Shown piece after piece: positions 51,349-60,800 of a stretch of 64,000 bases of DNA. Both the position numbers and the translations under genes were made by a program. How positions within the stretch are numbered: position 1 is the stretch's first letter; the number at the start of each line of letters is the position of its first letter. Source of the DNA: Burkholderia territorii (lineage in GTDB: Bacteria > Pseudomonadota > Gammaproteobacteria > Burkholderiales > Burkholderiaceae); contig NZ_CADFEJ010000015.1 in NCBI RefSeq assembly GCF_902833055.1, forward strand, positions 1 to 64,000, in the 5' to 3' direction. The notes below the pieces were generated by a model that worked only from the letters and a program-made list of their open reading frames with translations, was not told the origin of the DNA and ran no database searches.

Positions 51349-54300
51349 ATGGCAAGCACGACTCTAGGCGTCAAAGTCGACGACCTCCTCCGCTCGCGCC
51401 TGAAAGACGCGGCAGCGCGTCTCGAGCGCACTCCCCACTGGCTGATCAAGCAGGCGATCTTCGCGTATCTCGAGCGGATCGAGCACGGCCAGCTGCCGCC
51501 CGAGCTGTCGGGCAACAGCGGCGTGACGGAGCTCGCCGACGGGCAGGCGACGGACGGCGACGACGACAACTCGCCGCATCCGTTCCTCGAGTTCGCGCAG
51601 AACGTGCAGCCGCAATCGGTGCTGCGCGCGGCCATCACGGCCGCGTATCGCCGCCCCGAGCCGGAATGCGTGCCGTTCCTGCTGGGCCAGGCGCGCCTGC
51701 CGGCGAACCTGCAGGCCGACGTGCAGGCGCTCGCGACGCAGCTCGTCGAGGCGCTGCGCGAGAAGAGCTCGGGCGGCGGCGTCGAAGGGCTCATCCACGA
51801 GTTCTCGCTGTCGAGCCAGGAAGGCGTCGCGCTGATGTGTCTGGCCGAAGCGCTGCTGCGCATTCCCGATCGCGCGACGCGCGATGCGCTGATCCGCGAC
51901 AAGATCAGCAAGGGCGACTGGCGTTCGCACGTCGGCCACGCGCCGTCGCTGTTCGTGAACGCGGCGACCTGGGGGCTGATGATCACCGGCAAGCTCGTGA
52001 CGACCAACAGCGAAGCGGGCCTGTCGTCGGCGCTCACGCGCCTGATCGGCCGCGGCGGCGAGCCGCTGATCCGCAAGGGCGTCGACATGGCGATGCGCCT
52101 GATGGGCGAGCAGTTCGTCACCGGCGAGACGATTTCCGAAGCACTGGCGAACAGCCGCAAGTACGAAGCGCGCGGCTTCCGCTACTCGTACGACATGCTC
52201 GGCGAAGCGGCGACGACCGAAGAGGACGCGCAGCGCTACTACGCATCGTACGAACAGGCGATCCACGCGATCGGCAAGGCCGCCGGCGGGCGCGGCATCT
52301 ACGAAGGCCCGGGCATCTCGATCAAGCTGTCGGCGCTGCACGCGCGCTACTCGCGCTCGCAGCAGGACCGCACGATGAGCGAACTGCTGCCGCGCGTGCG
52401 TGCGCTGGCGCTGCTCGCGCGCCGCTACGACATCGGCCTGAACATCGACGCTGAAGAAGCGGACCGTCTCGAACTGTCGCTCGACCTGCTCGAGGCGCTG
52501 TGCTTCGATCCGGAACTCGCGGGCTGGAACGGCATCGGCTTCGTCGTGCAGGGCTACCAGAAGCGCTGCCCGTTCGTGATCGACTACCTGATCGACCTCG
52601 CGCGCCGCAGCCGTCACCGCCTGATGATCCGCCTCGTCAAGGGCGCGTACTGGGATACCGAAATCAAGCGCGCGCAAGTCGACGGCCTCGAAGGCTATCC
52701 GGTGTACACGCGCAAGATCTACACGGACGTCTCGTACCTCGCGTGCGCGAAGAAGCTGCTCGCGGCGCCGGACGCCGTCTATCCGCAGTTCGCGACGCAC
52801 AACGCGTACACGCTGGCCGCGATCTATCACCTGGCCGGCCAGAACTACTACCCGGGCCAGTACGAATTCCAGTGCCTGCACGGGATGGGCGAGCCGCTGT
52901 ACGAGGAAGTCACGGGCCGCGACAAGCTGAACCGGCCGTGCCGCGTGTACGCGCCGGTCGGCACGCACGAAACGCTGCTCGCCTACCTGGTGCGCCGCCT
53001 GCTGGAAAACGGCGCGAACACGTCGTTCGTGAACCGCATCGCCGACAAGACGGTGTCGGTGAAGGAGCTGGTCGCCGATCCGGTCGACGAAGCGTCGAAG
53101 GTCGTGCCGCTCGGCGCGCCGCACGCGAAGATTCCGCTGCCGCGCAACCTGTACGGCGACGAGCGTCCGAATTCGATGGGTCTCGACCTGTCGAACGAAC
53201 ACCGTCTCGCGTCGCTGTCGTCCGCGCTGCTCGCGAGCGCGCACCATCCGTGGCGCGCGGCACCGATGCTCGCCGACGACGCGCTCGCCGACGCTCCGGC
53301 GCGCGACGTGCGCAACCCGGCCGACCTGCGCGACCTGGTCGGCACGGTCAGCGAAGCGACGGCCGAACACGTGAGCGCGGCGCTCGCGCACGCGGTGGCT
53401 GCCGCGCCGATCTGGCAGGCGACGCCGGTCGATGCGCGCGCCGACTGCCTGGTGCGCGCGGCCGACCTGCTCGAAGCGCAGATGCACACGCTGATGGGCC
53501 TGATCGTGCGCGAAGCCGGCAAGTCGCTGCCGAACGCGATCGCCGAAATCCGCGAAGCCGTCGACTTCCTGCGCTACTACGCGGCGCAGATCCGCGGCGA
53601 ATTCTCGAACGACACGCACCGCCCGCTCGGCCCGGTGGTCTGTATCAGCCCGTGGAACTTCCCGCTCGCGATCTTCATGGGCCAGGTGGCCGCCGCGCTC
53701 GCGGCCGGCAACACGGTGCTCGCGAAGCCGGCCGAGCAGACGCCGCTGATCGCCGCGCAGGCCGTGCGCCTGCTGCGCGAGGCCGGCGTGCCGGCCGGCG
53801 CGGTGCAACTGCTGCCGGGCACCGGCGAGACCGTCGGCGCGGCGCTGGTTGCCGATCCGCGCACGCGCGCGGTGATGTTCACCGGCTCGACCGAAGTTGC
53901 GCGCCTGATCAACAAGACGCTGTCCGCGCGCCTCGATCCGGACGGCAAGCCGATTCCGCTGATCGCGGAGACGGGCGGCCAGAACGCGATGATCGTCGAC
54001 TCGTCGGCGCTCGCGGAGCAGGTTGTCGCGGACGTGCTGCAGTCGTCGTTCGACTCGGCCGGTCAACGGTGCTCGGCGCTGCGCGTTCTGTGTCTGCAGG
54101 ACGACGTCGCGGACCGCACGCTGACGATGCTCAAGGGCGCGATGCACGAGCTGTCGCTCGGCAACCCGGACCGGCTGTCGACCGACGTCGGCCCGGTGAT
54201 CGACGCGGAAGCGAAGCAGACGATCGACGCGCACGTCGCGGCGATGAAGGAGAAGGGCCATGCCGTCACGCAGCTGCCGTCGCCGGAAGCTTGCGCGCAC

Positions 54301-55281
54301 GGCACGTTCGTGCCGCCGACGCTGATCGAGATCGGCAGCATCGACGAGTTGAAGCGCGAAGTGTTCGGCCCGGTGCTGCACGTCGTGCGTTATCGCCGCA
54401 ACCAGCTCGACAAGCTGCTCGAGCAGATCCGCGCGACGGGCTACGGCCTGACGCTCGGCATCCACACTCGGATCGACGAGACGATCGCGCACGTGATCTC
54501 GAACGCGCACGTCGGCAACATCTACGTGAACCGCAACGTGATCGGCGCGGTGGTCGGCGTGCAGCCGTTCGGCGGCGAAGGATTGTCGGGCACGGGCCCG
54601 AAGGCTGGTGGCGCGCTGTACCTGCAGCGCCTGCTCGCGACGCGTCCGTCGGGCCTGCCGCGTTCGCTTGCGCAGTCGCTGGTCGCGGACGGCGCGGCCG
54701 ACGGCGACGCGCGCGGCAACCCGGCGGCGGCGCTCACCGCGCTGCGCGACTGGCTGATCGAGCAACGCGAGCCGGCGCTGGCCGCACGCTGCGACGGCTA
54801 TCTCGCGCAGGTGCCGGCCGGTGCGACCGCCGTGCTGACCGGCCCGACGGGCGAGCGAAACACGTATACACTCGGCCCGCGCGGCACGGTGCTGTGTGTC
54901 GCGGCCACGCCGGGCGGCGCGCGCGCGCAGTTCGCGGCGGTGCTGGCGACGGGCAACCGCGCGCTGTTCGCCGGCACGGCGGGCGAGGCGCTGGTGGCCG
55001 CGCTGCCGGCCGCGCTGAAGGCGCATGCGGCCGTGCGCAAGCAGGCCGACGCGCCGTTCGACGCGGTGCTGTTCGAAGGCGACAGCGACGAACTGCAGAC
55101 GCTCGTGAAGGACGTCGCGCAGCGGCCGGGCCCGATCGTGTCGGTGCAGGGCGTATCGGCGGGCGCGTTCGAGAACGGCGATGCGGAAGACTACGCGCTC
55201 GAGCGCCTGCTGACCGAGCGCTCGGTGAGCGTGAACACGGCCGCGGCAGGCGGCAATGCGAATTTGATGACGATCGGCTGA
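51349..55281 (+). CDS. putA: Trifunctional PutA: proline dehydrogenase, P5C dehydrogenase and repressor
   Basis: The 1310-residue protein has an N-terminal ribbon-helix-helix (STTLGVKVDDLLRSRLKDAAARLERTPHWLIKQAIFAYLE, about 2-45) that binds DNA. A FAD proline dehydrogenase barrel (about 180-560, with RLVKGAYWDTE) follows. The P5C dehydrogenase (about 640-1110) has VCISPWNFPLAIFMG and catalytic Cys908 in SAGQRCSALRVL, and a C-terminal domain closes the channel. It oxidises proline to glutamate at the membrane and represses its own gene when proline is absent. The ATG at 51349 gives the usual MASTTLGVKVDD. A separate putP is not seen. Confidence 0.97.
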   Translation: MASTTLGVKVDDLLRSRLKDAAARLERTPHWLIKQAIFAYLERIEHGQLPPELSGNSGVTELADGQATDGDDDNSPHPFLEFAQNVQPQSVLRAAITAAYRRPEPECVPFLLGQARLPANLQADVQALATQLVEALREKSSGGGVEGLIHEFSLSSQEGVALMCLAEALLRIPDRATRDALIRDKISKGDWRSHVGHAPSLFVNAATWGLMITGKLVTTNSEAGLSSALTRLIGRGGEPLIRKGVDMAMRLMGEQFVTGETISEALANSRKYEARGFRYSYDMLGEAATTEEDAQRYYASYEQAIHAIGKAAGGRGIYEGPGISIKLSALHARYSRSQQDRTMSELLPRVRALALLARRYDIGLNIDAEEADRLELSLDLLEALCFDPELAGWNGIGFVVQGYQKRCPFVIDYLIDLARRSRHRLMIRLVKGAYWDTEIKRAQVDGLEGYPVYTRKIYTDVSYLACAKKLLAAPDAVYPQFATHNAYTLAAIYHLAGQNYYPGQYEFQCLHGMGEPLYEEVTGRDKLNRPCRVYAPVGTHETLLAYLVRRLLENGANTSFVNRIADKTVSVKELVADPVDEASKVVPLGAPHAKIPLPRNLYGDERPNSMGLDLSNEHRLASLSSALLASAHHPWRAAPMLADDALADAPARDVRNPADLRDLVGTVSEATAEHVSAALAHAVAAAPIWQATPVDARADCLVRAADLLEAQMHTLMGLIVREAGKSLPNAIAEIREAVDFLRYYAAQIRGEFSNDTHRPLGPVVCISPWNFPLAIFMGQVAAALAAGNTVLAKPAEQTPLIAAQAVRLLREAGVPAGAVQLLPGTGETVGAALVADPRTRAVMFTGSTEVARLINKTLSARLDPDGKPIPLIAETGGQNAMIVDSSALAEQVVADVLQSSFDSAGQRCSALRVLCLQDDVADRTLTMLKGAMHELSLGNPDRLSTDVGPVIDAEAKQTIDAHVAAMKEKGHAVTQLPSPEACAHGTFVPPTLIEIGSIDELKREVFGPVLHVVRYRRNQLDKLLEQIRATGYGLTLGIHTRIDETIAHVISNAHVGNIYVNRNVIGAVVGVQPFGGEGLSGTGPKAGGALYLQRLLATRPSGLPRSLAQSLVADGAADGDARGNPAAALTALRDWLIEQREPALAARCDGYLAQVPAGATAVLTGPTGERNTYTLGPRGTVLCVAATPGGARAQFAAVLATGNRALFAGTAGEALVAALPAALKAHAAVRKQADAPFDAVLFEGDSDELQTLVKDVAQRPGPIVSVQGVSAGAFENGDAEDYALERLLTERSVSVNTAAAGGNANLMTIG

Positions 55282-55365
55282 CCATCCTTGCCGTTCGGAT
55301 CAAACAAAGGAAGCGGCCAGGCGATCCCGAAGCCGCTCCATTTACCCTGGTACCAAGGAGATGCT

Positions 55366-56505
55366 ATGCAACACACGATGAAAAAGCTGGCAGGCGCGAC
55401 GTTCGTCGCCGTCATGTCGCTTGCGGGGACGGCCCATGCTGACGACGTGAAGATCGGTTACGCAGGGCCGATGACGGGCGCCCAGGCGCACTACGGCAAG
55501 GATATGCAGAACGGGATCGTGCTCGCGCTGGAAGACTTCAACGCGACGAACCCGAAGATCGGCGGCAAGCCGGTGAAGTTCGTGCTGAGCACGCAGGACG
55601 ACCAGGCTGACCCGCGCACCGGCACGACGGTTGCGCAGAAGCTCGTCGACGACGGCATCAAGGGCATGCTCGGCCACTTCAACTCGGGCACGACGATTCC
55701 GGCCTCGCGCATCTACGCGAACGCCGGCATTCCGGAAATCGCGATGGCGACCGCGCCGGAATACACGCAGCAAGGCTACAAGACGACCTTCCGCATGATG
55801 ACGTCCGACACGCAGCAGGGCTCGGTGGCGGGCACGTTCGCGTCGAAGGATCTCGGCATGAAGAAGATCGCGATCGTCGACGACCGCACGGCCTACGGCC
55901 AGGGTCTCGCCGACCAGTTCGAGAAGGCCGCGAAGGCCGGCGGCGCGACGATCGTCGACCGCGAGTTCACGAACGACAAGGCTGTCGACTTCAAGGCGAT
56001 CCTGACCAAGCTGAAGTCCGCGAAGCCGGACCTCATCTACTACGGCGGCGCGGATTCGCAGGCCGCGCCGATGGTCAAGCAGATGAAGGCGCTCGGCATC
56101 ACCGCGCCGCTGATGAGCGGCGAGATGGTGAAGACGCCGACGTTCCTGAAGATCGCGGGCAACGCGGCCGACGGCACGATCGCATCGCTGGCAGGCCTGC
56201 CGCTGGAAGAAATGCCGGGCGGCAAGGCTTACGCCGACAAGTACAAGAAGCGCTTCGGCGAAGACGTGCAGACGTACTCGCCGTACGCGTACGACGGCGC
56301 GATGGCGATGCTCAACGCGATGAAGAAGGCCGATTCGACCGATCCGGCGAAGTACCTGCCGGTGCTCGCGAAGACCGACATGGCCGGTGTCACGTCGACG
56401 CACGTCGCGTATGACGCGAAGGGCGACCTGAAGAACGGCGGCATCACGATGTACAAGGTCGAGAAGGGCGAGTGGAAGCCGCTGAAGAGCATCGGCGGCA
56501 AGTAA
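55366..56505 (+). CDS. Branched-chain amino acid-type periplasmic binding protein (LivK/LivJ-like), orphan
   Basis: The 379-residue precursor has signal peptide MQHTMKKLAGATFVAVMSLAGTAHA and mature start DDVKIGYAGPMTGAQAHYGKDMQNG, with FRMMTSDTQQGSVAGTF and YSPYAYDGAMAML, as in LivJ/LivK. It likely binds leucine, isoleucine, valine or related amino acids for an importer encoded elsewhere; no permease or ATPase gene is adjacent. AAGGAG precedes the ATG. It is followed by a strong terminator, so it is monocistronic. Confidence 0.92.
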   Translation: MQHTMKKLAGATFVAVMSLAGTAHADDVKIGYAGPMTGAQAHYGKDMQNGIVLALEDFNATNPKIGGKPVKFVLSTQDDQADPRTGTTVAQKLVDDGIKGMLGHFNSGTTIPASRIYANAGIPEIAMATAPEYTQQGYKTTFRMMTSDTQQGSVAGTFASKDLGMKKIAIVDDRTAYGQGLADQFEKAAKAGGATIVDREFTNDKAVDFKAILTKLKSAKPDLIYYGGADSQAAPMVKQMKALGITAPLMSGEMVKTPTFLKIAGNAADGTIASLAGLPLEEMPGGKAYADKYKKRFGEDVQTYSPYAYDGAMAMLNAMKKADSTDPAKYLPVLAKTDMAGVTSTHVAYDAKGDLKNGGITMYKVEKGEWKPLKSIGGK

Positions 56506-56559
56506 GCATCGCGCGTGTCGCGGGCGGCGGCAACGCTGCGTCGCCCGGCATGCGTGCGC

Positions 56560-56594
56560 AGGCCACCGGACCATTCGGTCCGGTGGCCTTTTTG
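56560..56594 (+). terminator. Rho-independent terminator of the orphan livK-type gene
   Basis: Arms AGGCCACCGGACC (56560-56572) and GGTCCGGTGGCCT (56577-56589) with an ATTC loop run into TTTTT. It also separates this gene from the convergent acyl-CoA ligase gene. Confidence 0.92.
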
Positions 56595-56602
56595 TCGGGC
56601 CG

Positions 56603-58111
56603 CTAGTCGGGCCGGTTGCGCAGCAGGAACTTCTGCAGCTTGCCGGTCGGCGTGCGCGGCAGCGCCTGCGCGAACCTGAACTCGCGCGGGACCTTGTACG
56701 CGGCGAGCCGCTCGCCGCAGAACGCGCGCAGCGCATCCGCGCCGGGTGCCGCGTTCGCGCGCATCACGACATGCGCGACGACCGTCTCGCCCCACTCGGG
56801 ATGCGGGACGCCGACGACCGCCGCCTCGGCGATGTCCGGGTGCGTGCCCAGCACGTCTTCCACTTCCTTCGAATAGACGTTTTCGCCGCCGGTCACGATC
56901 ATGTCCTTCAGCCGGTCGACGATGAACAGATAGCCATCCTGATCGATTCGCGCAATGTCGCCGCTGCGGTACCAGCCGTCGGGCGAGAACGCGGCGCGCG
57001 TGGCGGCCGCGTCATCGAGATAGCCGAGCATCATGCTGTCGGTCTTCAGCCAGATCTCGCCGGTTTCGCCGGGCTGCGCGTCGGCGCCGTCGATCCGCAC
57101 CACGCGCAGGTCGACACCCGGGCCGCCGTGCCGGCCGATCGAACCGGCTTTCGCGATCTGCTCGTCCGGGTACAGCGTCGTGCCGGCCGGGCCCGTCTCC
57201 GTCATCCCATACACCTGGAAGAACGCTTTGCTGCGGTACGCGCGCGCGAGCCGTTCGGCCTGCGCGGCGCCGATTGGGCCGCCGCCATACAGCCATGCGC
57301 GCACGCTCGACAGGTCGAATGCGGCGAAGCCGTCGATCTTGTCGAGCGGCAGCGTGTACGACACCGGCGCACCGAAATACAGCGTGATGCGCTCGCGCTC
57401 GATCGTCTGCAGGAAGCGCAGCGGATGATATTCGCGCAGCAGCACGACGGTGCCGCCCGCGACCAGCGTGCCGCCGAACCAGTTGTTCAGCGGCGACGAA
57501 TGCCAGATCGGCATCGCCATCAGCGTGCGCTCGTTGCGGCCGATGCCGATCGGGAGCGCCGCCGACATCGCCGCGAACGTCACCGTGCGATGGCTGTGCA
57601 CGCAGCCCTTCGGGCGGCCGGTCGTGCCCGACGTGTAGAGAATCTGCGCGACGTCGCCGTCGGCGGGCTCGATGCCCGCGAGTCCGTCCATTGCCGCGCA
57701 CATCGTGTCGAAGCACGGCACGCCGTCGAGTTCGCCTTCCGTCACGAGCTGCCGCGCCGGGTGCACGATGCGTTCGATCACCGGCGCGAGCGTCACGTCG
57801 AACAGCAGCACCTTGCTGCGGCTGTGTTCGAGCAGGTAGTCGACTTCCGGCGCCTGCAGCTTGTGGTTGATCGGCACGAACGCCGCGCCGAGCCGCCACG
57901 CGCCGAACATCAGGTCGACGAAGGCCGGTGTGTTGAAGCACATCGCGGCCACGCGATCGCCGGCAGTCACGCCGAGCGCGCTCAGTACCGCGGCCGCGCG
58001 ATGCGAGCGCTCGCGCGCGGCGCCATAGGTGATCGTCTCGGATTCGCTGATGAGGAACGGCTTGTCGGGCGTCGCACGGGCGGCGCGATCGAGGGCGGCG
58101 ACGAGGTTCAT
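56603..58111 (-). CDS. AMP-binding acyl-CoA ligase
   Basis: The 502-residue adenylate-forming enzyme has LYTSGTTGRPKGCVHSH (about 160-176), FQVYGMTETGPAGTTL, WYRSGDIARIDQDGYLFIVDRLKDMIVTGGENVYSKEVE and the catalytic Lys in TPTGKLQKFLLRN. It makes an acyl-CoA from an unknown acid. It lies 28 nt after the AidB-like dehydrogenase gene on the same strand, so the two probably act in one pathway. AGGAG precedes the ATG at 58111; a 25-residue longer frame lacks conserved sequence. Confidence 0.92.
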   Translation of the reverse strand: MNLVAALDRAARATPDKPFLISESETITYGAARERSHRAAAVLSALGVTAGDRVAAMCFNTPAFVDLMFGAWRLGAAFVPINHKLQAPEVDYLLEHSRSKVLLFDVTLAPVIERIVHPARQLVTEGELDGVPCFDTMCAAMDGLAGIEPADGDVAQILYTSGTTGRPKGCVHSHRTVTFAAMSAALPIGIGRNERTLMAMPIWHSSPLNNWFGGTLVAGGTVVLLREYHPLRFLQTIERERITLYFGAPVSYTLPLDKIDGFAAFDLSSVRAWLYGGGPIGAAQAERLARAYRSKAFFQVYGMTETGPAGTTLYPDEQIAKAGSIGRHGGPGVDLRVVRIDGADAQPGETGEIWLKTDSMMLGYLDDAAATRAAFSPDGWYRSGDIARIDQDGYLFIVDRLKDMIVTGGENVYSKEVEDVLGTHPDIAEAAVVGVPHPEWGETVVAHVVMRANAAPGADALRAFCGERLAAYKVPREFRFAQALPRTPTGKLQKFLLRNRPD

Positions 58112-58139
58112 CGGGGCTCCTGAGCAATGGCGTACGGCG

Positions 58140-59792
58140 TCAGGCCGGGTAGGCGCGCTGCAGCAGCGCGGCGACGTCGAGCGCATGCGGATCGAAGCCG
58201 CCCGCGATGCGGCCCCAGTCGGGCGCGGCCAGCCGCGTCGCGATGAACGCGTCGGCGACGGCCGCGGGCGCGTCGCGGCTCAGCAGGCATGCCTGCGCGA
58301 TGAGCGCGAGCCGTTGCGCGAACACGCGGGCCGACGCCTCGAGCGTATCGGCCGGTGCCGCGAGCATCGCGCGCAGCGCATCGAGCGCCGCGCGGATGCG
58401 CGGTTCGCCCGCGCCGAGCTCGGTCAGTTCGGCGAACAGCGCCGCGGCCGCGTCGGGCTCCCGCGACACCGCGCGCAACACGTCAACACACATCACGTTG
58501 CCGGAGCCTTCCCAGATCGAGTTCACCGGCGCCTCGCGGAACAGCCGCGCGATCGGGCCGTCGTCGACGTAGCCGTTGCCGCCGAACACTTCCATCACCT
58601 CGCCGGTCAGCTCGACCGCGCGCTTGCAGACCCAGAATTTCGCGGCGGGCGTGACGATCCGCTTCCACGCGCGTTCGCGCGGCGAGTCGTCGCGCTCGAA
58701 CGCGTCGGCGAGACGCATCGCGAGCGCGAGCGCGGCCTCGCTTTCGAGCGCGAGATCGGCGAGCACGGTGCGCATCAGCGGCTGCTCGGCGAGCGCGCGG
58801 CCGAACGCATGGCGCTGGCGCGTGTACGCGATCGCCTGCACGACGCCCTGGCGCAGCATCGCCGCGCTGCCGAGCACGCAGTTCAGGCGGGTGTACGTGG
58901 CCATCTCGATGATGGTCGGAATGCCGCGGCCTTCGTCGCCGAGCATGATGCCCCATGCGTCGTTCAACTCGATCTCGCTGCTCGAGTTGCTGCGGTTGCC
59001 GACCTTGTTCTTCAATCGCTGGATCTCGACCGCGTTCTTCGTTCCGTCGGGCCGCCAGCGCGGCACGTAGAAGCACGACGGGCTGCCGGCTTCGGTGCGC
59101 GCGACGACCAGGTGCGCGTCGCACATTGGCGCAGAGAAAAACCACTTGTGGCCGCGCAGCAGGTATTCGCCGCCGCGTCCGCCCGCGCCGACGGCGCTCG
59201 CCAGCGTCGTGTTCGCGCGCACGTCTGAGCCGCCCTGCTTCTCGGTCATGCCCATGCCGAACCAGATCGAGCGCTTGCCGGCGAGCGGCACGTCGCGCGG
59301 ATCGTAGTCGTCGCTGTACAGCTTGTCGCGCAGCAGCTCCCACAGCGCGGGTTCCTTCTGCAGCACCGGAATCGCGGCTTGCGTCATCGTCGCCGGGCAC
59401 AGCGTGCCGGCCTCGATCTGGCCGTGCAGATAGAAGGCGGCGGCGGTCGCGGCCCAGCGGCCGGGGCGCGGATCGCGGAACGCGAGCGACACGAAGCCTT
59501 CGTTGCGGTACATGCCGAGCAGCGTGTGCCACGCCGGATGGAAGTCGACGCGGTCGATGCGCCGGCCGCGCCGGTCGAATGCGTTCAGTTCCGGCGTGTG
59601 ACGGTTGGCTTCGTCGGCGAGCCGCGCGGTGTCGGCGCTGCCGAGCCGCGCGCCGTACGCGTCGAGCTGCGGCATGGCCCAGCCGGCACCCGCGCGCACC
59701 AGCGCGTCGCGCAGCGCGACGTCGGTGGCGAAGAGGTTATAGTCGACCAGTTCGTCGAACTGGTTCGTGACGGCATGGGTCGATTCGGTCAT
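58140..59792 (-). CDS. AidB-like acyl-CoA dehydrogenase family protein
   Basis: The 550-residue FAD protein shows the AidB branch features: GMGMTEKQGGSDVRANTT (about 180-198), NKVGNRSNSSSEIEL, and the C-terminal IWEGSGNVMCVDVLRA. Length matches AidB (541). E. coli AidB is induced by alkylating agents and binds DNA but also has weak isovaleryl-CoA dehydrogenase activity. Here the neighbouring acyl-CoA ligase points to a metabolic acyl-CoA substrate. The divergent TetR gene, 73 bp away, likely regulates it. Confidence 0.9.
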   Translation of the reverse strand: MTESTHAVTNQFDELVDYNLFATDVALRDALVRAGAGWAMPQLDAYGARLGSADTARLADEANRHTPELNAFDRRGRRIDRVDFHPAWHTLLGMYRNEGFVSLAFRDPRPGRWAATAAAFYLHGQIEAGTLCPATMTQAAIPVLQKEPALWELLRDKLYSDDYDPRDVPLAGKRSIWFGMGMTEKQGGSDVRANTTLASAVGAGGRGGEYLLRGHKWFFSAPMCDAHLVVARTEAGSPSCFYVPRWRPDGTKNAVEIQRLKNKVGNRSNSSSEIELNDAWGIMLGDEGRGIPTIIEMATYTRLNCVLGSAAMLRQGVVQAIAYTRQRHAFGRALAEQPLMRTVLADLALESEAALALAMRLADAFERDDSPRERAWKRIVTPAAKFWVCKRAVELTGEVMEVFGGNGYVDDGPIARLFREAPVNSIWEGSGNVMCVDVLRAVSREPDAAAALFAELTELGAGEPRIRAALDALRAMLAAPADTLEASARVFAQRLALIAQACLLSRDAPAAVADAFIATRLAAPDWGRIAGGFDPHALDVAALLQRAYPA

Positions 59793-59844
59793 CGGGCTGT
59801 CTCCGGTCTCGTGCTTCGCGGTCTGCCGTTCAAACACGTTTCCG

Positions 59845-59855
59845 CTGAATTTCAG
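59845..59855. promoter_or_regulatory. Candidate TetR operator between aidB-like and tetR genes
   Basis: CTGAA-T-TTCAG forms an 11-bp odd palindrome in the 73-bp divergent spacer, 10 bp before the TetR ATG. Short, so low confidence. Confidence 0.3.
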
Positions 59856-59865
59856 AGTAGCAAAT

Positions 59866-60534
59866 ATGCCGCCGCGACATGTTCAGGTTCCGGCGCCGCC
59901 CGGCCAGCCGGCGGCGCAACCCGCGCCCGCATTGCGCCGCCGGCCGCGCCAGTCGCGCGCGCAGGCCACGTCCGATGCGCTCCAGCAGGCATTCGTTCAG
60001 CTTTTGCTCGAGCGCGGCTACGCGAAGGCGACGATCCGCGAGATCGCGGCCGTCGCGGGCGTGAGCGTGGGCACCTTCTACGAATACTTCGGCGACAAGC
60101 AGAGCCTCGCCGCGCTGTGCATCCACCGGCGCGTGCTCGCGCTGGCCGACCGGCTGCGCGACGCGGCGCAGCGGCTGCGCGGCGTGCCGCGTGCCGAGCT
60201 CGCGGCCGCGCTCGTCGACCTGCAGGTCGATGCGATCGCCGCCGACGCCGCGGCGTGGAGCGCGTTCTTCGCGCTGGAGCGGCAGGTGTCGCCGCTCGGC
60301 GCGTACCGCCGCCATTACGACGCGTATGTCGCGTTGTGGCGCGACGCGCTTGCACGGTGCAGCGATCCGCCGCCGGCCGCGCGGCTCGACGGTGTCGCGC
60401 GGATGGCGCATGCGGTGTGCTACGGCGGCGTGTCGCAGGCGCTGCTCACGCTCGGGCCCGCGCTCGACTTCGCCGCGCTGCGCGGCGAGCTGCAGGCCGT
60501 GCTGCGCGCCTACCTGGGTAGCGCGGGCGCGTGA
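59866..60534 (+). CDS. TetR-family transcriptional regulator
   Basis: The 222-residue protein has the TetR helix-turn-helix near 45-90 (LLERGYAKATIREIAAVAGVSVGTFYEYFGDKQSLAALC) after a Pro/Ala/Arg-rich N-terminal stretch. The C-terminal ligand and dimer domain is divergent, as usual. It is divergent from the aidB-like gene and probably represses it until an acyl-CoA or fatty acid binds. The start at 59866 (MPPRHVQ) has a weak ribosome site; the longer frame is not favoured. Confidence 0.88.
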   Translation: MPPRHVQVPAPPGQPAAQPAPALRRRPRQSRAQATSDALQQAFVQLLLERGYAKATIREIAAVAGVSVGTFYEYFGDKQSLAALCIHRRVLALADRLRDAAQRLRGVPRAELAAALVDLQVDAIAADAAAWSAFFALERQVSPLGAYRRHYDAYVALWRDALARCSDPPPAARLDGVARMAHAVCYGGVSQALLTLGPALDFAALRGELQAVLRAYLGSAGA

Positions 60535-60800
60535 CGCGCGGCGTGGCCGTGCGTCCGGGCGGCCGGTGCAAGCCGGGCCCGCGTGTGAAGCGGCCCCGGC
60601 GGAAATTCCTGAAGCGCATGCATGGCCGGCCAGATGGCCGCGACATCGAGCCTCGCGCATGACTCCCCATGAGAAAAATGCATGGCCGCCATGACGAACT
60701 TTCGGTTGTCCGCCCTTATTGGCTCGGGCTAAATCATGCGTCATGAGCCGGGCCGCACGCGTCACGCGGGCCGGCGCGAAAGACATATGAAGGAGGAGTC

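Noticed and set aside
51364-55026. A 1,220-codon minus-strand frame inside putA
   Set aside because: Arg/His-rich antisense translation of a high-GC gene; no ribosome site and no recognisable domain.
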